Of a stretch of 64,000 nucleotides of DNA, positions 46,214 to 57,800 are shown piece by piece. The stretch comes from Spinellus fusiger. Taxonomy: Eukaryota > Mucoromycota > Mucoromycetes > Mucorales > Phycomycetaceae. Position 1 is the first letter of the stretch; each line of letters begins with the position of its first letter. Location of the stretch: the NCBI GenBank assembly GCA_025094145.1, contig JALLLS010000039.1, positions 62,001-126,000 on the forward strand, given 5' to 3'. The translations under genes were made by a program, and so were the position numbers. The notes beneath the pieces are model-generated. The model was not told the origin of the DNA. It ran no database searches and saw nothing but the letters and a program-made list of their open reading frames with translations.

Positions 46214-47796
46214 TCACTTGTCGGAGAATCCCTCAGGGCCCTGCCATAGGTTAATCATGACAGCTGCTGTAAGAATAATAGAAAAGCGACACCAGCGGAG
46301 GGCAGCCCCAAAAAGACAGCGGACAAGATGAACAATGCGATCCGTCACGCCAAGAGACAGCGGAGGTTCAGTCATCAAGACATCCACACTAGGCAGCTCA
46401 GGATAAAGACCGGTGGTGACTGATGTATCGAGATCCTCACACTCGAGAAACCGCATGGCTTCATCTAGTGAGGATGTCTCTGCCATTCCCATACTGGAGA
46501 GAGCAGTCTCCAGGGCATAGGTGGCAGGTGCATTGTAGAAGGAGGCCAGATTCTCCTCAGCTAGAAGAGCAAAGGACTGGAGATTGGCAAAGGAGCAGGA
46601 AGAGGGCGGTGAAGGAAGTTCAGTGTCGCTGAGATGTGTTTGTGTGGGTGGGTGGATCTCCTTGGACCATGTCGTCTGCAATTCACCCAGGAGAGATGTA
46701 TTACGCTCCAATGGACATCCTGCGTCACTGTTGGGATGTTCACTGGCTGTGGGCGTATGCTGACCCGACCACTGGCCTCTGTCTCGTAGTTTGGACAGCA
46801 CATGTCGATGATCCTCGAGACTTTCATTGAGTTGTGCAATATGAGTGAACTGCCGCTGATATGCTTCCTGTAGATGAGTGTAGCCCTGTTGGGTAAATTC
46901 AAATTTATCAAATTGTTGGCGTAGAGTCTCCAGATTCTGCAAGGCACTCGTCAGACGCTGTTTAATTGCATTCTTAGCAAAGGTCAGTCCTGTATTTTCT
47001 GTTTCCAGGAGAGCGAGTTTCTCTGACAATTCAAGTGCAATGGCAGTATCGCCTTCGTCTTCTTCATTGGCGTAGGTGCCTTCTGAGGGTGGGTGCAGGC
47101 GCTGATCTGTCTGTTTGCAGTGGGGCGTCATGGATTCTAGTTCCTGGATTTTGGCGGCTGCTAAATCAAGACTATTGCGCAAACTATCAATTTCCTGCTC
47201 TAGTTCCATTGACTTTGTTGTGTTGGTTTTGTCCATGTCGGCTGATTTGGAAAGGGCTATCTTGAGCATTTCCTCCATCTCTCTATTCTTCTGTTCTAGT
47301 GTTTCGATAAGGCTCTGTCGTGCTTTCTGACTAGTGATAAAGCGCATGTCTTCATTGTCGTCTTCTATACGGGTAGAGGTGACCGATCCATGGTCCAATC
47401 CCACCCACTCTTTCTCTTCTGTGTAAGATTGTGCCTGTTGGAGAAGATGTTCGTATTTGGTTTTGAGTGCCATGTTGTTCTCTAGTAGAGATTTTCCTAT
47501 TTCTGCAGCCAAAAGAAGATCTACAGAGCAAGAAGAACAGAAGAATACACAAACAAAAGAGTGAATTTCTGTTCTCGATACACCACACCCTATCAAAATC
47601 CACCTTTTTCTTTCTCCTTCATTGCACTATAGGTGTTTTTAAGCAGAAGAACCAGATCCCCAGCGGATTTCTCTGCCACCCAAGACACAGAAGACATAAA
47701 CGAGGAAGAAGAGAGAACAGGCGAAGGGGGGTCTGGCTCTGTCGTAGAACCACGCACTGAAATAGACGCTGGTTTCTTGGCTTTAAGGAGAGGCAT
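46214..47796 (-). CDS. Tail-anchored coiled-coil protein with BICD/HAP1-type CC1 box
   Basis: Two exons (47796-47604 and 47520-46214) give 499 aa. Residues about 48-90 read DLVLLLKNTYSAMKEKEKD then LLLAAEIGKSLLENNMALK. This is the CC1 box (AAxxG) that in animal BICD, BICDR, Spindly, TRAK and HAP1 proteins binds dynein light intermediate chain. Long coiled coils follow (about 80-310). At about residue 337-343 is TSLLGEL, fitting the LxxE-type Spindly motif that contacts the dynactin pointed end. After a disordered acidic stretch the protein ends in a hydrophobic helix (CRFSIILTAAVMINLW) and about ten residues, a tail-anchor arrangement. The likely role is a membrane-bound dynein-dynactin adaptor, by inference from the motif set. 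Confidence 0.72.
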
Positions 47797-48108
47797 CCAA
47801 TAGTCTTATGTGTTGACTGGGTGTTGTGTTGACTGGGTGTGACTGGTTTTGGTGTGGAGGGAGCAAAAAGAAACAAGGAGAAGAAGAACAAGCCCTGATA
47901 AGAAGGAAGAAGTAGTAAGAAATACAAAAACCAATCGGAGTCCAGGCGGCTTTCCCCACCTTTGAAAGTGTCACAAAAATAGAAAGTTGCTTGGAGAACC
48001 CCAACTGACTCGATGCACTGAATCTATTTCCTATTCCGTACCAATGGAGGCATGTAGCACAGATATGTAAAGAAATGGTCACAGTCAAGTCACAAACAAC
48101 ACTTGACT
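47797..48108. promoter_or_regulatory. Divergent intergenic region (coiled-coil gene / SET gene)
   Basis: 312 bp between two divergent start codons, so both promoters are expected here. A repeated GTGTTGACTGGGTGT motif occurs at 47810-47842. No clear TATA box. Confidence 0.45.
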
Positions 48109-50304
48109 ATGGATTGTTATCTCGAATGGATCCAACAAGAAGGGGGAAGCTACACTAAGCTAGACTTTAGAGCAGGTAGGTCTTGCTGTCCTCCAAGCAT
48201 AGAACACGCATAAAGAGAGGGGATGGGTGGGTGGGGAATATACAACCAACCAACCAACCAACCAATACATATATGTAAATATATAAAGACCCTATCAATG
48301 GTACTGTACATTCCTCCCAGGCAGTGCACTCGGGCGATACTATTGCCACTGTCCCCTTCAAGGTGGCTATAACAGAGCGAGTAGCGCGTCAGGCATTTCC
48401 TACACTCTCCGCATTTTCATGTCGTAGTGTTATGGCTTTGTTTATAGCTCATGAGACACTCATGGGAAACAAGTCCTATTATGCACCTTATTTGAACATC
48501 CTCCCTAAGCATATTGGAGTGCCCTTCTTCTGGGAAACGGATGATTTGCACTACCTTGATAAAACTAATCTGGCCACAGCTGTGTATGAGCGCAAACAAG
48601 ACATCCATAAAGAGTACACCTGCATGATGAAAGAGCCTCCAATGGATAGCGTACAGGCAGTAACATGGCAAGTGGGTGGAAAGCCCTGAGAAGTGTTTGC
48701 GTACCTGCCTGTAGATGACTCTTTAGCTGATCTTGTTCACTTTACAGGGAAGGATTTCTGTGGGCCTATGCTGTGTTGACTTCTAGAGCATTTCCATATA
48801 CTCTTATCGATCCTACCCATACAGATCCTTCCGAAGTTCTCTTTCCCCTTGTGGATGCATTGAATCACAAGCCAAATACAAAAATAACATGGGAGAGACA
48901 TGGCGTTGATCCAACAGGCATGCTGTCGTTTGTCTCTGGACAGCACTATGAAGCAGGAGAAGAGGTGTTTAATAACTACGGTCCAAAGGTAAATGATAAG
49001 GGCTATCTTATAGACAATAGACCATACTATGTGAGGTACGACTCATGGAGTGTATTGTATTTGCAGTCAAATGAAGAGTGTAGGTGTTGTACACTGTAGA
49101 GAGAATCAACAAAGATAAATTGCATGTGTATTTATCATGGCCACTAACGCTTCTTAGTGTTACTCGGTTACGGTTTCTGTTTCCCGGTAAGTAGAAAGCA
49201 GCCCTTGACTGTTTGGAAATAGTCACGGCATTCTCATGTTTTGGTATTTGTGGTGCACTCATTGTAGGTCAATGAACATGACCATGTTGCACTGAAGCCC
49301 AATTTCTCGCGTGATCCCAACTGTGAATTGAAGCTTAGTATTCTTCAAAAGTGCACAATCATTTCTGGGAACATTGAGCCATTAACACATTATGTCCATC
49401 GAAACCATGTGCCTGAGGCTTTTCTTAAACTCATGCGTGTTCTGGTGATGAATGCAGTAGAAGCAGAAGCCTACAGTCAATGTGAAGAGAACAATGCATT
49501 GGCATTTGTAGGCTATAGAAATGAGTTGGCCATGATAGCAATGACATGTACTCTTCTGCAGTCGAAGCTAAATGCCTTACAAAGTGTTTTCCTTGATAGA
49601 GAACCGGAAGACATGCGCCGACAGTATGCATTGATGTACAGACAAGGTAGGTCATTCATCTTCTGTTTTTACTCTTGCTGACATATTATCAGGCCAAGAG
49701 GATGTTCTTCACTCTGTTCTTTCTGTCATGGAAAACAATAAGCAGGTGATACTTCGAAAGATGGTATATGATAAGCGCCAGGGACGTTTAGCACCCGTAG
49801 CACCATTACTGAGCATTGTGAACCTTGGCTACTATCAATCTCTGGAATATCCAAACATGGAGTCTGAAAACTTTATCATGATGAGCTCTGTAGTCATTAC
49901 ACCAAGTCAAGTGTTAGGAAAAGACAGGCCATTTAAGGCTGCTATTGATGAGTTATTTGAAGATATCCAAGAAGAAGAAGATATTGTGATGATGCTTGCA
50001 CTACTGCGAGAGAGATCCAAGGCAACAAGTCAATGGCAGCCATTCTTTGAAAAGACAAAGTAGGTGGTAGTATATTTGGCCCCCTCTCCATCAACGAGAT
50101 TGACTGATTGACTGGGTGTTCAGAGCTCCATTGCAGGAACCTGAAGATCTTGAAGATATGTATAGTTCTCTTTTCCCTGCCTTTTCTGATGCCTATCCAG
50201 ACATATTTCCTCATAAGCATTACACTTTTGAGTTGTTTCAGTGGGCTGATGCAATCATGAGTCAATATGCATTAGAAAATCCACTTTGTATTGTTCCCCT
50301 TTAA
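48109..50304 (+). CDS. SET-domain protein lysine methyltransferase (Rubisco-LSMT/SETD3-like)
   Basis: Exons 48109-48175, 48325-48667, 48748-48988, 49067-49079, 49158-49186, 49268-49646, 49693-50059 and 50124-50304 join in frame to 539 aa. The SET core is split across exons: AVHSGDTIATVPFK, an insert (iSET), VTW|EGFLWAYAVLTSRAF, LVDALNHKPNTKITW with the Asn-His cofactor motif, and FNNYGPK|SNEEL|LLGYGFCFP with the catalytic Tyr. The C-terminal half is the helical substrate-binding domain of LSMT-type enzymes. Relatives methylate ribosomal proteins, elongation factors or actin; the substrate here is unknown. Two oddities: the 48668-48747 intron is GC-AG, and exon 4 is only 13 nt. Confidence 0.87.
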
Positions 50305-51670
50305 GTAGATAGTGTAAGCATTGTTCTACTTTAAGGCCTCTCTCATCCTACTAAACTGAATACTATTTATACATTGTCATCCATTCCTTCTATAAGTCTC
50401 ATTGAGCATTTGTGATATGAGAATAGCGCCTTAACAATGCACAGGATTCTCTGTTGTAATGAAAACACCAAACAAATACACTGAAAACATTCTTCCTTTG
50501 ATAAGTGGCTGCTTTTGAACTTTAATTCAAGGTTTCCTGTACACTGCAAGTCTAATGCCAGACATTCAGCAGTTTAAAAGGCCTTCTTATTATCAACAAC
50601 AAGATCACTTAATGCATAAATGCTTCCAGTTAATAATTGGAAGCAATCCTCCTTCTCCTTCATTGTTCCCAAGCAAAGATTTCTTTAATTATAAATAAAT
50701 TCCTGTAGTATGGAGTTCTTTGTTGGATAGATAGTATTATGATCTCAATATGTAAGTAATATTGTTATTGTTATTGTTATTGTTATCATTTCTTTTTGGG
50801 TGGGAGGGGTTTGGCTTTGGCTTAATCCCTATGCTTCCTATGCTTCCTATTTTTGTTCCTACCACTATTTTTGTTATTGTTATTGATCTTCTATAAATAT
50901 TTGCAAGTCCACCTATATTTACTCACCTATACCCTTACTCGTTTATATCTTTCTATAATTACGTCTCTCACTTTACCATGGAGCTTAACTAAAAATAGGC
51001 ATAGGTGAAAATAAGAATGTGAAAATTGAAAACTGTATTAATGCAAAGCACAGCCGACTCTATTTTTCATAGTGATTCACATGTCTATCAATTCACTTAT
51101 TATTATTATTATTTCATGTCATCACTTTTTCTTGGATTTAAAATAGTGATAGAGTGTATCTATAAATGTCTGTGTGTATGTGTCTGTGTGTGTGTGTGTA
51201 CAGATTGAAAACATGTAGGACACTGTACATTTGTCTATCAAAAAAAAAAGAGTAACATGAATGAATACAGTAAGAACGTACTTATAAGTATAGTTTAATA
51301 AATACATGTAGTACTTGAAGATACACCATATCATTTAGAATTCATCTCAAATTTAAACATTATCTTTGATATATATCAAAAATGCCAATCTTATGGCTTG
51401 GGGATTGTAGCAGTAATGAGTGATTGTACACTCTTCAACTTGCCTTGTTCCATCCGGTAGAGGTGATATACAAAGATAGAGTTGGTACGGTGAGTTTTGT
51501 CGGTCATTGAGAAAGAAAGAAAGAAAAGTACACATCCAAGGACATTTCTGGTTTCTAAACATCATTTCTACTGCTTGTGCTTTGATGTTAATTTCCCTAT
51601 GCACACACAAAGGCACTCCTGACTTTTAAATAGCTTTCTTTTTATTCTCCACTCAGGGACAATATTATCG
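50305..51670. other. Gene-poor stretch with a possible transposon-derived frame
   Basis: Contains (GTTATT)n at 50762-50788 and GT-rich repeats at 51173-51199. An 87-aa minus-strand frame (51353-51616) has CPWMCTFL and, 26 residues later, VEECTITHYC, loosely like the zinc-binding module of FAR1/MULE transposases. No catalytic domain is found. Confidence 0.35.
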
Positions 51671-53087
51671 TCTTTTGTGGAACTAGGACTACACACCAGG
51701 AGATGTTGGGATATAAAAGGAAATATCCTGAGAATAAAATTGAAATATTCATATGATTGGCTAATGTGTTTTAAAATGCTTTTTTGCTGTCTAAATGAGC
51801 TATTTCAAACTCCACTTACCTGTTTTAGCAATCACTATTGACATTGCAATTAAAAAGTATAGAATTGGCTGTAAAGACAAAAAATAGAACAAGAATCACC
51901 CCAAAATTACAACTCAGTCAGCGATATTCTTCTCTTAATATAATGTTATTCTTAAGCCCACAGTATTTGCAGTATAGCACTGCTTAAGAAAGATGTATTA
52001 AAGAACTTATAGAGTTAATTCTAGTGGTCATTGTCCATAAAATAGAACAAATGTCACTTATATTAACAAATGTATAGCCATTCATTGAATCCATATCCAT
52101 AATCACTTCAGTAACTGTGTTATTTTAACTGGTATTAACGGTGGTGCTTAATGAGAACTAAGTATTGTTTCTAATACTGTCCTTTAGGTCCAAGGCAAAT
52201 GGAGAGTGAGTTGTTTGACTTGTAAATTCTATGAGTGGAGGCTAGTGTATAAATCACCAGAATAGAGAAAAAGAAATTATTATTTGTTTTGACATTCCCC
52301 TCCTTTTGTTATTTCTTACACTGTCCATACAACTTAACGCCCAAGTACTCGTCAAGATCAGTATAACTGAGCAAGGTAATGTGCCATTATTAACAAAGAG
52401 AAACAATAGAAAGAGGTGATGGACACTACTAAAGATTATTCTAGTGATAAAAAGGTAATCAGTGTCTTCATCTGGGCTTGAGCTCACTATAACCTATAAG
52501 ACATTGTACTGACTCTTCTTCTAATAGATAATCTATAGCTTATTATTCTCAAGACAAGTATTAAGTACAAGGTAAGCCTATTATCTCTCTTGATTGAACT
52601 ATTACTAATACACTCTTCTGTTATTAGATGAGCTAATACTCTTTCTCAAGTCAGTCTCAGGTGGTCTTCTTCCTTCTATACTGTCTAAGGTGTCTAGGCT
52701 GTCTAGGGTATATTCCTGAGCATAGTTATCTATCTTCCAAGGATAAAGCACAAGGCTTTTGGGATCTAAATTCTATTGCTATGAAGGAATACGCCTAGAA
52801 CAGCAGTAGCTATAGTAATAGTATATTATTAGCTACAGTATTATTAGTTACAGTACTATTAGCTATATTATTATAATAAACAACTTTATCCATCAACAAT
52901 TTTATTCATAAACAATATATTCTATTGATAATACAATTTGATATTGAGGTATACTACAAAAAGAAATAAAAATTTAGATACTTACAAACCTTTGATTTTA
53001 AACACAGTTCCATAAAAGGGAAAAATTTATCATCCAGAAAGGAAGGTGATACACCGCTTAAAGGCCAGAAAATCTCCTGGTGTGTAG
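51671..53087. repeat. Dispersed repeat, copy B
   Basis: Direct-orientation partner of copy A (14132-16259). It keeps the same order of landmarks: GGGATATAAAAG, TGATTGGCTAATGTG, TTATTTCTTACACTGTC, TTCTAGTGATAAAAAGGTAA, CAGTCTCAGGTGGTCTTC, CAATTTGATATTGAGG, ACACCGCTTAAAGG ... GGTGTGTAG. Many differences between the copies look like transitions. B lacks the Tc1 relic and carries its own extra 100-150 bp near 52505-52640. Confidence 0.7.
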
Positions 53088-54816
53088 GCCTTTACACTTT
53101 ATTTATAAATTATTGGCACACTATTAGCAAGAGATTTGGCGCATACAAAAAAATGACACGGAAATAAAGTAAAAAAATGACTTGGACAAAAATCCTTATT
53201 AATATAAAACAATATACTCTGAAAAAATAAAAATCTGACAAATATTTAAAGGAAAGTGCGCCAATAATTTATGGAAATAGGGTATATCAATTTTTCAATG
53301 ACCAATGTTTATTTTCAACAACCGACAAAATAGATCGTACCAACTGTATTAAATTCTATTAAGACATATTAATCTTCATTCCTAACTCGAATTTTATGAT
53401 TTTGAAAACAAGCAGACATAACAGGTATTCTAATATTGATCAATAGAAGGTATGTAGAGTATTTTGTGTATTTATATATTTATATATATTAAGTAGATGA
53501 CATAAGATCATGTTCAATTTTGCTGGTTCAACTCATGGAACTATTGTTAATGTTGATTATAAAGAATAAAAGTCTGTCTTTATTTTTATTCTCCCCTTAT
53601 AAAATAGAGGGTTTCTTCAGGCCCGACCATTGTCTATTTGTTGTATCTTATCATTGTTTTTCTATTTCAATAAACTCGTTCTATGCACTCTACTGTGGGT
53701 ATAGGAAGCAGGCCCTAGTTTGTAGCCTGTTTCATGCCTATAATTAGCCATTGATACATTACCATAGTCCTATAGTTTAACTTTTGATCTTGTTAGTTTT
53801 ACATTTCTACTTTATAATATCTAATGTTGAATATAAATATAAATATATAAACATGTGTATGCATGTTTTAAAATATTGAAATCAACCCTAACATGTCAGC
53901 ATTCTCATTACTTTAGATATCATCAAAAAGTAGTAATACATTAGAGTTTAAACAAATGTTGCGAGATGCACTGTAATGTACCTCACACACCACATTATTA
54001 TACTTAAAATGGTGTGTCTATCAGGCTGTCAAAGAAGAGCCTCGACTGTGTATTACTGTTACTGATCAATTTATGTAACACATTGTTTCTCTTCTCTTTG
54101 CCAGCATGATCATTTTCTGTGTTTATCTTGAAATCATACCAAATGTCATATTCCGATGTTCTTTGTTTCTTTCTATTTTTGTTGAAGAAGTTTGCATTGT
54201 ATTGAGTATAAATACTGGTTATCAACAGTAATTCAACAATGAAGAATTACAGAAAATTAAAGAGAAAACACGTATCTTTATCCTATAGGCACTGCTATTT
54301 CTATTAGTAATTTGGTGAGTGTATTGCCATCTCAACAGACATAATTATCCTAATGAGTACTACCATTTATAATGACCTGTGTGTGTGTGTGTGTGTTTTC
54401 TTTTTCTTTTTCTTTTTGCCCTCTTAATTCAATGCATACATTTCCACTTGCCATAACAACAAATACTGAGAAACATCAATGCTTAGCAGTGCTTAGTAAC
54501 GCCTTAACATTTTTTCCCTCTCTTATCTTTATTCAATCCCAGCAGCTTACTTGCAATAGTGAGCCTAAAAGCCAAACAGATATCCAAACATAGATAAGTT
54601 GCAAGCCATGATAACGTGCGTAAATGTTACACTGAGTTAAGATGACCAAAGATAGAAATAACTACTTAAGTCCACATCCTTTTTTTTTTCTGACTGAGCA
54701 GAGCCTGCCATTTTGCCTGTCTTTTCCGCTTTTATTATCTTTCCTCACACCCACCCACTCCCACTCCCACTCCTTTCTCTGCCTAACTCCATATAAAAAG
54801 ACCAAAGGCACCAAAG
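53088..54816. other. Gene-poor stretch upstream of FMP27
   Basis: No supported gene. It includes a GT run at 54380-54396 with a following pyrimidine tract, and a CCACTC/CTCCCA repeat at 54750-54773. A TATAAAAA string at 54792-54799 is too close to the FMP27 start codon to act as its TATA box unless translation begins further in. Confidence 0.5.
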
Positions 54817-57800
54817 ATGTCCTGGAGTACGAGGCTTATGGGAACTTTGATTATTGGCCTGGCCCTGTGTCTTTTTATTGGCTATGTTATCCGTAGATTT
54901 CTCGACTCTCGCTATCACCTAAAATTCGACCACCTTGGGTTTTTCTCTATCAAGAATCTACGTTACGAGACAAATGATAAAGAAAAACTCATCCAAGCAC
55001 TTGGCATAGGTGCAGTAAAGATACGTATGAAGCGTCCCGGAATAGGCTCAGCACCGTGGATCACCATTCAAGTGTCAGACACCCATCTGTCACTTGGGGA
55101 TTTTACAGAGAATAGAGCCTTCAATTCAAATCCTAGTCGACCCAACATGCTTAATAAAAGACTTTCAATGTTACATGCCTCCATCAAGCATAGTTCCTGG
55201 TGGTATTCTCTTTCTGCTGTAAAGTCTCTTCTTCAACTCACCTCTGTCATCCCCGCACAACTTATCATGTCAGGCCTGGCCAACTATGTAGAAGTCCAGA
55301 TCAACAGAACCAACCTTCAATTCAAGGACATTTGTTTGTCCATTGACCAACTCTGCCTTCAATCCACTCTCTTTGCTGGACTTGCCGCCACCACCACCAC
55401 CACCACTATCAGTGTATCTCTTCAGGATGCTCACCCACGACACTCACTTAAATGTGTAGACCATCTGTTTAGAGAGAAACTCCTGGAGATTGCTATTCAT
55501 ATTGGTACAGTCCGTTTGATCAGTCAAGGTGAAGAAGCCCTATGCATTCCACTGGGGAGTCGATTGTCCATCCTACACCGACTGTCTGCAGCCTGCATTC
55601 CATTCAAAGAAATGGATGTCCACCTACAATTGGAAGCCACTCGTATCTCTATCGATGCCATGTTGGATCTAAGCAAGCGCTGGCGCAAGAGATCACCCCA
55701 ACAAACACCAACAACAAAATCAACACAGAAAAGAAAGGCCTTTTCAAAGTCGTTTTCATTTTCAGTGGACAATCTGTCTTTACTGTACTGTCCACTGCCA
55801 GATGTGTGCAGTACTGTTCATTTCTCATCTGTGAGTGCAAATGCGAGCCTCAAAGGTACAGAAACATCGGTAGTGTACCATGGGGATATGCGGGTGCGAC
55901 AAGCAATCTGCAATCTATCGAATGGTCTACCCACAACTGCATCCATTAGCACTCCTCTCCTTAGAGTGCCTCTCCTGGAATTGACAGCTACCACAGACAC
56001 TGCTGGATCAGAAATAGAGAATAAGGACCCACAGGTAGTTGATAAACTCAGAACATCTAGTGGCGGTGGCAGTGACAGTGGTAGGCTCAACACTAGCCAC
56101 TTAATATTCAGCTGTCAACTAAAGAAGCCGGTGATTACTATCGACATGGACGCATGTGCCTTTCTGAAGAATATCCAATGGAAGAGAGACAAGCAAGGGA
56201 CTCCAGCATCTATACCAGCATCTATACCAGCATCCAATCATGTACACATACCCTCTCTCTCTCTTTCTATCAATGTCACTGCTCCCTCTTTACAGTTCAT
56301 AGTACAGAAGAAAGTAGATACAATGTCGACAATGGAATATGTACTGTTTGAATTATCAGGAAATCATGTCATCAAAAACAATAGAATTAGTTCTACACCA
56401 AGTTCACCCACTCAAGCATATGCTGGCGAAGGTAAGACAGACCCATCGTCTCCTTTAAGGAAAAGACGCTCCACTCTCCCTTGGTCTATTCTTTTCCAGA
56501 AGAATTGGCAGAACAAAGAAAAGGATGAAAGCATAGAAGCACAAGAGGAAGCAGAAAGAGAAAGAGAAAGAGAGAAGAAGCCAGAGAGAAATTGGATATA
56601 TGCCGTTTCAGTCAAATCCACAGTCCACAAAATGGCATTGATACAGTCTAGTCATCATCAGGAAGCAGTGACAGATTCAAAGCCCTTTCTTTCCTTTGAG
56701 AATACGATTTGTGCCTCCAATGTACACTTGGACACAGCCCATCTTAGTCAAGGCATGGTGATCAAAGATATCAAAACAGTCAACATTGATATTGATATTG
56801 AGAATCTTGTCTTGAACACCTGGGTCAAGATAGATGAGACACCCGCCTATGTCTATTTGATGAATACATTGGTCAATCCATGGAGGAATCCACACACATC
56901 AGCTTATAAGAAACCACTATCATTGAGTTGGCTAAGAATGTTCAAAGTGTCTCTAGTGGTGAGTGAACTTTCTTTTCTTTTCGAAACCACCGACAAGAGC
57001 ACAAAAGACATACAAAAAGTGGAGGGCTATATCAACAACGGACCCAAGGAAGACATAATGGCATGCTTTGTTAGCTCAGTCAAAAAGGTTTCCATGACAT
57101 TTCATGGTGCACACATAGGGAGAGGCTTGAAAAGAGGTTCTCACCGGTACAATCGTAGCATGGGATCCATCGGTGGAATTGCGGATTCAGAAGCCACAGC
57201 TACAGAGACATTGTTGGGGGCTGTAAAATGCTCTATTCAAAGCATTGCCATCAAAAACGCATTTCGATGCAAAGGACAGCCACGACCCTCTCTTATTATG
57301 GAGGATGCGTGGCATCTTTTAATATGGATGTCGAGAGCCAATGCCACTGTAGATATCCACTTTGAAGAGAATAGAGTGGGCATTTCTACAGATATCATAC
57401 TCAAAAAGACGGGAATCTTTTACTCACTTGAAAATCATTATGCATGTTTGTTAGCCCTTCAAGCACTGAAAGAGATCAAAAACTGCTTTCCTCAACAGCC
57501 ATCCAGTGGAGAGTCCAGCCAAAGCCAGTTCAGCCTTCAGAGAGTGCAGTGTCAGTTCAACCGTAACGACATCAAAATTAATCTGCCCAATAATATACCT
57601 CTTTATCTTCGCATTGATGGTCTTGTTGTACTATGGAAACAATCAGCAAGTGGAGAGCCGCCTATTGTCTCTATTTGTAACACGAAATTACTTGTTACTA
57701 ACACCAAGCAAAACATGTGGGAGCAGTTGATAGAAGTAGACAATCTTCATCTATCACTGAGCAAGTCTGATGGATCCAGAATAACCCAATTAAACATGAC

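Noticed and set aside
46561..46947. 128-aa minus-strand frame inside the coiled-coil gene
   Set aside because: A shadow frame of the larger real gene on the same strand; no independent start context or homology.
48671..48676. GTGGGT as the donor of the second SET-gene intron
   Set aside because: It leaves a phase that cannot join to the FLWAYA exon without a stop. The GC donor three bases upstream restores the conserved VTWEGFLWAYA.
54372..54593. 73-aa frame beginning in a GT repeat
   Set aside because: The frame is created by (GT)n and TTTTC repeats and has no domain.
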